Source: Galbula dea (taxonomy: Eukaryota > Chordata > Aves > Piciformes > Galbulidae). Taken from it: a DNA stretch of 64,000 bases. The position numbers and the translations under genes are program-made. The notes beneath the pieces were generated by a model. That model did no database searches, was not told the origin of the DNA, and saw only the letters and a list, made by a program, of their open reading frames with translations. Where the stretch lies: positions 273,375 to 337,374 of the forward strand of contig VWZX01006564.1 in assembly GCA_013399015.1 (NCBI GenBank), given 5' to 3'. This document shows positions 46,641 through 58,480 of the stretch, piece after piece. The stretch's first letter is position 1, and each line of letters opens with the position of its first letter.

Positions 46641-49600
46641 TTTGAAAAACACCACCTCTGTTGACTTAGAAGGAAACCCTTATCTGGGAGCTGTTATTTT
46701 CTGAAATGTTATTCATTTAGTGTAGCTAAACTGAGAGAGCTAGACTGGGAGAGGGAAAGAGAATAGCTGGAGAGTATTCATAAAGTATTGTCTCAATGAA
46801 ATATCTCTTAATACACATTTAATTGTCCAAGTGATGAATAAAGTCATTATCTAATCTCTTAGTGGGGTTTTTTTTGAGATATATGTTCCTGGCACATCTC
46901 TTACAGTGAGTGATACACATAAAATTAAATTCCTAATACACTAAGCTTGTAAATAATAAACTGTTTTTAACAAGGGACTTGTACTGTTGTTGTTAATTTG
47001 CATGTAAGACTGATGGGTTAAATAGAGCCAAAGCAAAACAGGTACCTCATCACATTCTGTACTAAATAGCCAAAAGCACAAAATCTGAGCACCTGCAGAA
47101 TCTGCTGTGAAACAAATATTTTTCTTCATACTATTTTAGCAGGCTTACCTAGAATATTTTCTTTCTCAGAACAGATGTTGATAACACCTAGGTTAAATGA
47201 CAAATGTATACCCCTAAGACAGATACAACAGCTGAGAAAAGAATGCAGTCTGGAAAGTTTTACCTTCAGTGGGAATTGATTTAAAGAGTCTATTTCAGAA
47301 GTTTTTATTGTGTCTATGAGATAATTGGTCATCTTGGGTTGTTGTGATGAATTCCACATTTGGGTCTGAAGAAAGAAACATACAGACAATTGTTTTCATA
47401 TATTAGAAATAACTTCAAGGGGCTAATTCATTTTGGCAAGGATGGTCTCCTGGGGATTGCAAGAGAAATTCAATATACTAGGGAGAAATATGAGACATTG
47501 TGTACTTTCTGGGCCACATGTCACAACATTTATCACTTCAAATAAAACAAAGGAAAAGTTTTAATGTTGTTGTTGAACATCTTCAGTATTACAAACTCTG
47601 AAAATTATACTTCTCAGCATCATTCAGAGGCCTTGTAATTTTGAATCATCTTATTCATTGGTCATCACTTACATATATNTACTTTTTTTTATGCCCTCTG
47701 ACACTGACTGTTTGACATAATAAGGGTTTTGATATTATTAAAAGTAGAAAATAGTTAGTCTGAGTTTCACAATATGGACAATAATTGTAAACCTAACCAG
47801 TTATTTATTCTTCATCACTGATTTTTATTTCATTTTAAAGGCAAAATAACATTTTCTAACTGATAACACTAGTGCATCTGCATGGTGCTTCTGAAAACAA
47901 GTATGTTCTTATTTTTTAACATTGTGCCTGGAAGAATATACTGCTGATCTTGTGGTAAGACCTCTTTTATTTACTAGACTTACTTTTTTTGGTCATACAG
48001 AATAGTACAGTTATGATTTTTCCTTTAGATACAAATCTCCTATCCTTCTCTGCTTCCAGTTCACCACTGTATAACTTGTTCTCCTTTTCTTGATGCATCA
48101 GACAAACAGAATCATATGAAATGTAAACAGAAACTGACATCTTCCACTTTCACACAGAATTAGGAAAATTATTTAATGTTTGATTGACCTTTGATAAAAT
48201 TTTTGCCTAAGACATTCATGTCTATTAATAATTATCATTGCTAAATGCATGCTTCCCCAAGCACTCTGTATTGGTATAGATAACAACCTACATATGATAA
48301 GTATCCATATACCTATATACACCAGACTGAAATTTTGCCATAGTTTAATTTTGAAAATATGACTTTGTTCTCTTCTTTAGCAATATCTTTCAATGTTCCA
48401 CTCTGTATTCTTCCACTGTCACATGTATAAAAGTTGGTACTTCCATTTTACTTTTATTTTTAAAGTAATTCTGAAGTCAATCACAATGCTAGAATTCCTT
48501 TTCATTAAGCCTACACAAACATGGTTTTGTTTATGTTTTGATGTGTATAAGTTTGCTCTTATACTTCAATACACTCTGAAATAAAGATGCAATCTGAATG
48601 TTACCAAGGAAAAGATTTCAGATTGTCATCTTAATTCTAAAATAAATCCCTGGTGCATCTGGTAATTGCATAAACATCCCCTGGAACTGTAATAGCAGGT
48701 TCTTACATCTAAATATGTTGTCACTGTGGGTTGAATGGCTCTCATCTGATCTGGCAATTATATGTCATGTAACACTTGAGACTTCTGCAGTACTTTCAGT
48801 TGTGTATAAACACTCACATGGACTGTAAAGAAACATTTTGTATGAAACAATTAACTCTTTAGGAATTTGTATGGTTGTGCTAAATCTATTTTAAAGTAAC
48901 ATTTAGCCCCAGATCAGATAGTTTAGGCAGTAATAAATGTACTAAGTTGTGGCTGAAATATGTGAAGAAATGTGTTAATATAACAATGTTGTGTAATGCT
49001 CATGTGAAAAGTACACATCTGCCATGTGTAGCTCATGCTGTTCATTATGTAGTTGGTAGCAAAATAATACAAACTGGTACTTAAAAACAAGCATTATCAG
49101 AATATTTAAAAAGATACCCACTTTATATATGTATTTATTTAAAATGTAGGAAGTTACATATGTATACTGGAGAACAAAGGAGCTTATAAGAAGGATTTTT
49201 GAAGTGAATTCTGTTTTTACTGGGATTATGTAAAGAGAATCCTGGAAATATAATAGGTTTTAAACAAGCTGTGCACATTTTTGATATTCCTGTTTGGGAG
49301 TTTCAAGGAATAATAGATTAACTCAAAGTCTAGAAGACAAAGAAGTTTTATGAGTGCAAACAAAAGTAATTTCTTACTTGTGAAGGGAAATTTTAAAATT
49401 TGCTCAGTCAAATGCTGAATTTGTCTTCTTTCCTGACTTTTTCTCTCTCTTTCTGTCTTTTTCACCTTTGAGGGAGAAGTGAAGCTTCAAGCAATTGACT
49501 GAATTTTAATTTATTTCACTGAGATTTTTTTGCCTAGAAGTAATATTTTTATTTGATAAAATATTTTTACATAGCCTTGTAAACAATTGAACTGGCAAAG

Positions 49601-50370
49601 TTCAGTTCAATTATGTTGTATTTTAGGTAACTGGATGATGAAGTTGAGATTTTATAAATCTGTGATTTTTAGTAAGCTGTGATTTTGTGCCAAAGAACAA
49701 ACATATTTATCTGTAAATCACCTTTATCTTCAATTAGATGCCTTCTCCCTTACTGTCTTAAATATTTATGACCATTCTTCAAAGACTATCCAATTTTCAT
49801 GAGCAGAAATTGAACATTTTTTACTTCTCTAGTCCCTCTTTTCAAGCTTGAGAAATTTGTACCTAAATACTATAAAGAATATTTCTGAAATTTTAAGGTG
49901 TTATATAAATATCTGGGGTTTAAATGAACTATTCTACAATACTTGGGTAGCATCTGGAAAGAAACCAGATCTTTAAAGATAGAAAAGGTTGACAAAGCAG
50001 ATTCAAAGAAAGAAATATATATAAGAAGATACTGTTATATATAAAAAAAATTTTAGATCCTGAATTTGTGCAGATGATAATCCTTTTTCTGATTGATAAG
50101 AGTTTAATTCTATATTCTTTGACACCAAGTCACTTTAATTACAGATCATTTGCTTCAAAGTAAATCAACAGTCATATAAGCAATTGAAATCTTTATGTTC
50201 TCAATACACAGCTGTTTTCTTGGAGGCTCTGTATTAATATGCCTAGAGTTCATCAATAGTCTCAGTAACATATTTCAGTTACATTTTTGGTTTGGATGAC
50301 TGTTTTCTACTTTTTAATAACACATCATATATTGTGATAAAATATTTAGAGACAGTTTAATGTTTTAAGG
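46641..50370. other. AT-rich stretch, nothing recognised
   Basis: A single N lies at 47679, in ATATATNTACTTTTTTTT, probably an unresolved base in a simple repeat. No gene or dispersed repeat is recognised. Confidence 0.4.
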
Positions 50371-51596
50371 TAAAGAAGGCTTTAAACTAGGAATGGTAGG
50401 GTAGGGAGATAGTTACTAGTAGCCATATGAGGGATTGATGGACAGGACTGATGAGCAGAGGTGATAATGAGAATGAAAGGGAATGCAAAACCAAGGAAAT
50501 AGAGCTTAAGAGGGGGCACCTGCAGCATTTGCATGTGAGCAAGGAAGCTCCCACAAGTAGCCATTATGGACAAAAAGCAACAAGGTTGTATCTGGGAGAT
50601 CAATAGGTTGAGGTGCCTTTCTGAAGTGCTAAGGCAAACAGTGTGGGAAATAAGTATGAGGACTGATCTTGTTGGGATCATGGAGACATGGTAGGATAGG
50701 TCCCATGACTGGAGTGATACAATGAGGGGATACATGATCTTTGGGAAGTGTAGGTTGGGAAGACCAGAAAAGGAAGTTGCTCTTTAAACAGCTGGAGTGC
50801 ATGGAACTCTGCCTGAGGATAGATGGTGAGCCAAATGACAGCTTATGAGTGAGCATTAAAGAACAAACAAGTATAGGTGACATTGTAGTGTGTGTCTCCT
50901 GTAGTCCACCTGACCAGGAAGAAGGAGTGGATGAGTCTCTCTACACACAGATAGGAGCAGCCTCACATACACAGGCCCCAGTTGTCATGGGGGACTTCAA
51001 CCACCTTGGTATCTACTGGAGGAAAAATACAGCAGGGTTTAAGCAATTCTGGAGGTTCCTGGAAAGAACTGATGACAAATTCCTGATCCATGTGATAGAG
51101 CAGTCAATGAGGAGAGGTGTTCTGCTAGACATTGTACTCACAAAAAATAAAGGGTTCATTAGGGATTATGAAGATCAAAGGCTATCATGGCTGCAGAAAT
51201 CATGGGATGGTGGAGTTCAGGATGCTGAAAGGACTAGTCAGCCTGGAGGATGCAAGGTTCAAGGGGAATTTTGTGCACATGAATACCTGGAGGAAGGATG
51301 CAAAGAATAAAAAGCCAAAGTCTTTTTAGTGGTGCCCAGTGACAGGACCAGAGGTAATGAATACAAACTCAGGCTATTTCTGAACATCAAGAAACACTTT
51401 TACTGTGAATGTCTGAGCACTAAAACAGGTTGCCCACTATGGTTATGGAGTCTCCTTCCTTGGAAATATTCAAAAACCATATGGATGTGCTCCTGGGGAC
51501 CAAGCTCCAGATGGCCCTGCTTGAGCTGAGGGGTTGTACCCATGACCTCCATAGGTTCCTTCCATTCTGTGATCCTGTGACTCAGTGACTCTGTTA
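50371..51596 (+). mobile_element. CR1 LINE with 5' endonuclease part and 3' tail, reverse transcriptase deleted
   Basis: It begins near TAAAGAAGGCTTTAAACTAG, a 5' CR1 segment upstream of the endonuclease. It then carries the endonuclease region (GATCTTGTTGGGATCATGG onward), and from about 51330 switches to the ORF2 C-terminus and 3' end (CCCAGTGACAGGACCAGAGG, then CTGTGATCCTGTGACTCAG). The whole reverse transcriptase is absent, so 1.2 kb stands for an element that is normally over 4 kb. The junction lies between about 51230 and 51330. This is unlike the usual CR1 copy, which keeps only the 3' end. Confidence 0.9.
50849..51307 (+). pseudogene. CR1 ORF2 endonuclease fragment, frameshifted
   Basis: This frame reads GDIVVCVSCSPPDQEEGVDE (residues 10-29), MGDFNH (47-52, the conserved Asp-Asn motif of APE-type endonucleases) and VLLDIVLTKNKG (91-102). 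These are the landmarks of the CR1 endonuclease, which nicks target DNA to prime reverse transcription. After about residue 104 the homology moves to another frame (from 51132), where GCRNHGMVEF replaces the usual GCSDHEMVEF: the serine and aspartate of the SDH motif are lost and the histidine stays. The preceding part of the domain (VGIMETW, near 50670) is in a third frame with stops. The copy is inactive. Confidence 0.88.
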
Positions 51597-52432
51597 ATAG
51601 TATTATAAGAGGTAATCTAAAGTAATATAAACTTCAATACATTGAAAATACTTTGCATTTTACTGCATAACACAACACTACTATCTTGCAACACTGCAGG
51701 GTTTTGTTTGATTCATTTCTTATTTTGTTTAATTAGGCATATATGAAGAATAAAATGCACTGTGCTATTTCTAGTGAGTTACCCACACTTTTCTGACTTA
51801 AAAGAAATGATGGACAATAAAGACAATTTTGTCTATAGTGAGACAAAATTCTGTGAATTATTGTCAAGATCTTATTACCAGGCCTCTGAATCAAGCATGT
51901 TTCATAAAATTTAAAATGCATTTATTTTAAATACACAACATAAATAGGAAGAGATGCTATTAAAGGTTCTTATATGATTTTGCAAACGACTCAAGTCATA
52001 AATCAACATGTGATATTAATTCATGTGACAGAACAAATGCATATTAAAACCCTAAAACTATACAAAGCATTAAAGCTACCTTTCATGGTATCCAGAAGAA
52101 AAAAGAAAAGAGAAATAAATTTCCATTAAACTATTTCTTCCCTGTAGACAGTGACAGAATTTTATTACAAACTTAAATATAGTCCCTTGATTACAGAAGC
52201 CCAGAAGCATTAAAAACTCAGCTTTACTTTCCTATTGAATAATTTTGTTTGAAGATCTTACAGGAACACACATTCACTGAATTCAAACTGAACTTATGTG
52301 TGAATGTGTAAGAATCTGAAATAAATTTTCTCTACCCAAGTTCCCCTTTTTCACTCTATGATCTTATTATTTTGCTTTTGCTGGTTTTATGCTCATAAAA
52401 CTTAGAAGTTTTAGGGGAAAAGGGGCTAATCC
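51597..52432. other. AT-rich stretch, nothing recognised
   Basis: No repeat or gene is recognised between the two CR1 copies. Confidence 0.4.
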
Positions 52433-52489
52433 CAGAATCACAGAATGTTAGTAGTTGGAAAGGCCCTCTTGAGATCAGCTAGTCCAATG
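52433..52489 (-). mobile_element. Very short CR1 3' end
   Basis: CAGAATCACAGAATGTTAGT, AGTTGGAAAGGCCCTC and GATCAGCTAGTCCAA. Homology stops after about 57 bp. Confidence 0.88.
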
Positions 52490-54189
52490 ATCCATTTAGA
52501 GCACTATATTTATTGTGTTAAATATATTGTGCTCTATATTAAAGATGGCTCCATCTGAAACCTCAGTAAATGGTATTTTTTCATATGGGAAAAAATGAAG
52601 AAAGAGTGTTTCAAATTGCAAGCTAATGGAGTGCAAAATTGTATTTATCTAAATTTGCTTGAGTGATAAAAGCCTAATCATCATCAGCAATCCCTATTTT
52701 TGTATTATTTTACAACTTCAGATACATAAATTCTTTCAATGCATTCTAAAACATGACTTAAGAATGAATATTCATTTATGCAGGTCTCAGATATATAGTA
52801 GGGCTTCAGCAGAACTGATACCAATCTTATTCTTTCCTCAAACACACAAAACTAGAGGTAAGGAGATATAATTATTACTGTTTCATTTTAAACCAATGAA
52901 GTAAAAGCATCCTTTGAAAGTCAGAATAAATTTCAGACATGGATGTATTATAATTAAAATATGAATAATTCTTCAATATCTGAAAACATTATTCTTTTCA
53001 TCAAATATTTGCTTTAATAAAACTAGTCCAGTCATCATCTTGAATATCTCTTGTTTGTTTCATAGCCATGAGCTGAGATTATTTCAGAAGAAGCAACAAG
53101 TAATGAGGCTTCATTAACCTCCTTAACCTATCAATTTCCTTGGGAGGAGATTGAATGAAGAAGCTGCAAAATAACATCTTTAAAGAAAAACCAAAAACCC
53201 AACACTTCTGCACCTCATTGTTATTTAGCAGTAGAGAACTAGTCAATATCATTCTTACTTATATTCTAACACATTTCAAATTTACACCAGAACATATTAA
53301 TTCATTTTTAAGACTCTAGAACTAGATTTAACAGTCAAGCAAGATGACCATCCTCGCTCCCCCAAGCAGCAACACACAGGCTGTTGTATAGTAGGTTCCA
53401 GGGATCTAATTCTGCAAGACAAATCACCCTCACAGTAAACACTTATTGGTGAGAAGGTGATGAAAAATAACAGAATTAAGTTAAACATGGTGATATTCCT
53501 GGTATTCTTCTCAGGTAGAGCTTGCTGGCATAACACATGTTGTTGTTGTTAAGCAAAGCTCTACACCACTTTGTTGTTGGTCTAACTTTGTTTAATATTT
53601 TAATAAATTACCTGTAAAATGTAGTAAGAAATAAAAATACTCCATTTCCAGACAACAAAAAATTGGAGGATAACAAGCATCAAGCATGCTCTAAGACAAA
53701 AGCAAAAATTAGTTACTTTCATAAATTGCAGAACAGGTCCTAAAAATAATAATATTTTTATTAAAAGATACATGCATTTATATACAAAGTATTTTATATA
53801 CTCAGTGCAGATACAATCAACTGCATAAATACAACCTGGCAAATGACTTGTTTGTTTTCAGTGATTTCTGAAGATGACATTGAGCTGTATGAAGAGGAAA
53901 AAAACCCAGGAAAACATGTAAAACCAATATTTGACTCTGATTATGGATGGAGAGAATATTCAGTAGGGTGTTAAGCTTAGTTTTGTGAACTGTTGTTAGA
54001 GAAAATTAATAAAGCTTTCATCTACAAATCCTCTGATGAAAAGCTGGACTAGGAAAACTAACCTCCTCTGTAACTGAGATTAATGGAACAAGAACTAGGA
54101 TTAAAACAGTTCAGAAAATGAAAAAAAGTACCAAATGTGGTTTAACAGTTACTAGCTAGCTCTTCAAAAGTACATTCAAAAGTTCAAAA
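52490..54189. other. AT-rich stretch, nothing recognised
   Basis: No dispersed repeat or gene is recognised before the young CR1. Confidence 0.4.
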
Positions 54190-54632
54190 GCCCTACAGAA
54201 AAGGACTTGGGGGTGTTGGTTGATGAGAAGCTAGACGTGAGCAAGCAGTGCGCGCTGGCGGCCCAGAAGGCAAATCGCATCCNTAACAGTCACCTTCCAG
54301 TACATGAAGGGGTCATATAGAAAGGCTGGGGAGGGCCTGTTTACAAAGGCCTGTAGTGATAGGACAAGGGGTAATGGGTTTAAATTAGGGAAGAGTAGGT
54401 TTAGATTAGATATTAGGGAAAAGTTCCTTACCTTGAGGGTAGGGGAACATTGGAACAGGTTGCCCAGGGAGGTGGTTGAGGCCCCATCCCTGGAGGTGTT
54501 CAAGGCGAGGCTGGACAGGGTGCTCGGCAACCTGATTTAGTTGGAGATGTGCCTACTCACTCTAGGGGGTTGGACTAGATGACCTCTAAGGTCCCTTCCA
54601 ACCCTGATAATTCTATGATTCTATGATTCTAT
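54190..54632 (+). mobile_element. Least-decayed CR1 copy, interrupted by an N
   Basis: GGACTTGGGGGTGTTGGTTG and GAGCAAGCAGTGCGCGCTGG encode the DLGVLVDEKLDVSKQCALA-type reverse transcriptase end. After the N at 54283 the sequence resumes at CACCTTCCAGTACATGAAGG, then the uninterrupted ORF2 C-terminus (54304-54537: GEGLFTKACSDRTRGNG, HWNRLPREVVEAPSLEVFKA) and a tail of three ATTCTATG units. The block that normally lies between (LYSALVRPHLEY through EKRRLRGDL), roughly 250-300 bp going by CR1 structure, is missing at the N. Intact frame, CpG content and clean tail suggest a young copy. Confidence 0.95.
54283..54283. other. Single N hiding missing CR1 sequence
   Basis: The two sides are not adjacent in CR1, so this N marks a collapsed or mis-sized gap. 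Confidence 0.8.
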
Positions 54633-57600
54633 GATACATTGGAATGAGGGCAGAAACCATTACAGTTAACATCAGACAATTGTCACCTTTGGCTTTAAAA
54701 CAAGCTGTTAATCACAATTTATCAAGCCCAGACAGTCGCTAAACTTTGGTCAATATACAAGGTTTGAGGGCTCTGGAGCTCAAGTTCTTTACAACTGTTT
54801 TGTGCTGGGATTCTTTATTTTGTTTTGGCTTGAGTTTTTTGGGTTGGTTGGTTGGTTATTTGGTTCTTATGGGTTGGGGGTTTTTTTGCTTGTTTGTTCT
54901 CCTCCTTAATTTACAAGCTTGTTTCCTTGTTCTGATCAAAATGAAACGTTTCCAAGTTCAAATGTCAGGTCACTTGGAAGCTCTATTTTTATGTCACTCT
55001 AGTTAGCTTTGTTGTCTTAAATATAAGGTGACACTTCCAAACTTAGAAGTTCAATGACTTCAAAAGAAAATTCTCCCAGCAAGGAAAGTAGAGTGAAAAC
55101 ATTATGAAAATACTAATATCAAAAATATGAAAAACCAAATCATACTTTTCTTTTTTCTTCCTTTATTGTTTTATCTACTGTTAAAATGTATTGCTAAAAC
55201 ATACTCTATTAATTAAAATTCATTACTTAAGTACCATTCAGTCTTATCAGCTGTTGAAAATATATCCAGATTTCAATGATCTGTTTCTTTGCATAAAAAC
55301 TTTTTACCCTTTTCACAGTTTTTCTGTCACTAAATAACTGAGCTTAATTCCTCAATGTCAAACCACTGCTGATCCCTGCATTCCATGCCAGCTCTCAAAG
55401 CAGACTATTTGTTTTGCAGAAACTGTGTACAATATTTTACTGAACAGGCAGTTTTCTTAGTCTTCCTAACAAATAAAAACTACATTTATTTTTTGAGATT
55501 TAACTATTGCTCTGTTTATTCAACATTTGTTAAAGAAGACATTATGTTTTTGACATTTCCCTTTCTTACACACTTTTAGTAATAGAACTCTTCACCATCT
55601 AGTCTTTTTTGGCAGGCCAGCTTTGGGGCTCCCATTTGCAGAGATAATGTAAGCATTTCTTGGTGGTAATCATCCCAACCTTTGTCACAAAGCACACTAA
55701 ATTTGTCTGTATTTCTTTTACACAGAAAAATACTCCTTAATGCCATATCTTGTGACCACTATTCCAAGAAATCTGTGTCCTACTAATTTAGAAGTTAAAG
55801 TTCACATTTATTGATCTAATGTGAGGAAGTCTCTACAAGCTACTGTTTGGTCCTTACGACAAACCAACAATGTTCAGAGATAGAAGAGTTTGAGATCCTT
55901 TCCTTAAATAGGTCTTGTAGTGTAATTCCATAACACAATATCCTAGCCAGCAGCTGATAAAATCTAAAGATGTTCTGCAACACACAGCAAAATCAAAGCC
56001 TTATCTCTCCTTATGTATTAAGAAAACTACCTAAGAAATGCAAATTACTGATCTAGCATCATCAGTACTTTAAGATTTGATATACGAGATTACATCCTAC
56101 CTCAGAGTCATTCAGATTTTCCATTTGTTCTCATCCACATTTTCACTGAGTTCCATAATTTCTCATAACTAACAATGATTTTGTTATAAAGTTGCAGGAT
56201 TTTTTTAAATAGAAGCAATGTCAGAAGTATTAAAAAGGAATTTTCATTCACATAGGGACTTTCAGGATGGAGGATTGCATCCGAAACCAAATTGCATTCA
56301 GTAATTGTAGCAAATTCCCTCTAAGCTTTACACCTGAAGCAGATGGAAGAAGATTGCATCAGGAGATCAACCCTTTCAAATTATAATAGTTTATGGTGCT
56401 CATCTGCATTTTAATCAGATGTAAAGGATTTATTCCTGAAAGACATCAAGAAATACTATTTTCACCTACTGAAATGCATCAGAGAGTTTATAGCCAGTCA
56501 AGTAAAATACATTACACATTTTCACTTTGTAAATCTTTCTCTCTGGTGTATGCAATATTATATGGATATAGGTGTTGGTGATTTTATTAGCAACTATATA
56601 TAAACCTATCAAAACAGAAAGCAGAAAGTGATTTCAGATGCCAAATCCACTTTGTTAAAGATTTAACTCATAAGATCAACAAGAAAAAGATGAATTCATG
56701 GTTACATTAGATACATCAGATAATGTTATTTTAATCAAAATGCTGTGCAGTGCAATACAAATTCAATACAATACACATACTAATGCACTACAATACAAAT
56801 TGCAGACAAATAAAGCAGAGAATAGGAAAAATGCATGATTTGATTGTACAGAGAATAAAGACATGTCATGTTTCTTCTTGTGACCAGAGAGAGAATTAAT
56901 AGAGGCTTTTCTCAATTATCAATTTCTTGACACTAATATTAATACACAATTAGTGACTTCATTATTATAGGCTACAGTCTTTCATTATGATGATTTTTCA
57001 TGTGCTTAAGAGATTCTGATAGAAGCCTGTTCAGTCACATTCCCTAAAGATCCAAGATAAGTATGAACTCTGTTTCCACAGAGTATATGACAAAAAACTG
57101 TTATTTTTTAATACTAATACTGGAGTGAATATAAGTCTTGTGTAATAATTAATTTTGTTCCACTGAATTATTCAGTTCCTGTTTTTCTGTAGATAGAATT
57201 AGACATCAAACCACCAGCAGAAACTATTAAAATTCTTGTTAAGATAACAATTATTTGTAGATACACTTTACAACTTTTTTTCACAGAGATTCCTCAGAAT
57301 GAATGTATCATATTTATAGATTTATTTCTTCTAGATTTGCATCTTTTCATAATATTGGCAAGGATTCTTATCTTAACCTAGGTATGTAAATAAAATAACA
57401 GGTCAGTAGAATGTTGGAAAAGGCAACACATGAATGACACAGTTTTAACTCATGATGAGAGAGATTAACTTCCTGGGAAAAATAAAGTTTTAAACCATTG
57501 TTTTTACTAGTGTTATGAATTGAAATTGGATTTTTCTGTTTCAATAAGGAAAAGATCAATGAAGATATTTAAGCAGATAAGAAATGAGGATAATGCAAGA

Positions 57601-57971
57601 AGTTAACAGGAAAGTAAAAAGATTAAAACATATCTGATATCACCTTGTATCAATGGAAAAATATATTCAAGGCAGATTTCACCATTAATGACATAACAAA
57701 GGAAATAATAAAATAATAGCAGATGGAGACATGCATAATATTGACACAGCATTTTAGGAAAATACATTTGTTAAAAAGTAATGTGATAAAATATTTTGTA
57801 AGTAGCAGCTTACATAGTTTAGAATGGGATTTTTAAATTTTCCTGGTTTACAAGCCACTCAACATTTTTTGCAAAATCAAGTATTTTTTATCAGAAAGAT
57901 TTGAGAATTCTGTAAAAAAATTAGGAATGTTTACCAAGTGTTTTTAAATATTCAGACACAGAAAAGAATTG
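54633..57971. other. AT-rich stretch with a G/T-rich run
   Basis: A GGTTGGTTGGTTGG/GGGTTTTTTT run lies at about 54832-54900. No gene or dispersed repeat is recognised. Confidence 0.4.
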
Positions 57972-58480
57972 TGGAATAAATAGTTGGAAGGGACCTTAAA
58001 GATCATCTAGCCCAATCCACTTGCCCTCACTAGAAACATCTTTTGCTAGATCAGGTTGCTCAAAACCCCATGCAACCTGACCTTTAATGCTTCCAGGGAT
58101 AAGGCATCCACAGCTTCTCTCTGCAACCTGTTTTCAATGTCCCACCACCCTCAGTGTAAAGTGTTTCTTCCTTATATCCAGTCTAAACCTATTCTCTTTC
58201 AATGTAAAATTGTTGTGTTTGTCCTATCATTACAAACCTTGGTAAGAAGTCTTTCTCCATTGTTCTTATAACCCTCCCTTCATATATTGAAACCCTACAG
58301 AAACCAAACAAAAAAACACCAACAAACCCTTCAGGCTTCTCTTCTGCAAGCTGAGCAACCCCAATTCTCTCAGCCTTTCTTCATATGAGAGGTGTTCAAT
58401 CTCTCTAATCATTTCCACGGACCTCCTCTTGACCTTCAATAAAAAGTCCATGTCTTTCTTGTACTATGGACCTCAGTACA
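57972..58480 (-). mobile_element. Old CR1 fragment with ORF2 C-terminus
   Basis: Worn 3' end (GTTGGAAGGGACCTTAAAG, CATCTAGCCCAATCC), then antisense ORF2 up to about CTTTCTTGTACTATGGACC at 58450-58470. On the minus strand 58266-58451 reads VKRRSVEMIREIEHLSYEERLRELGLLSL-like protein, the CR1 block just before the end of ORF2. An A/C-rich insertion (ACCAAACAAAAAAACACC) sits at about 58300-58325, where the frame ends. Confidence 0.92.

Noticed and set aside
50382..50883. 117- and 84-codon minus-strand frames
   Set aside because: Antisense shadows of the CR1 5' and endonuclease region, which is clearly coding on the + strand.
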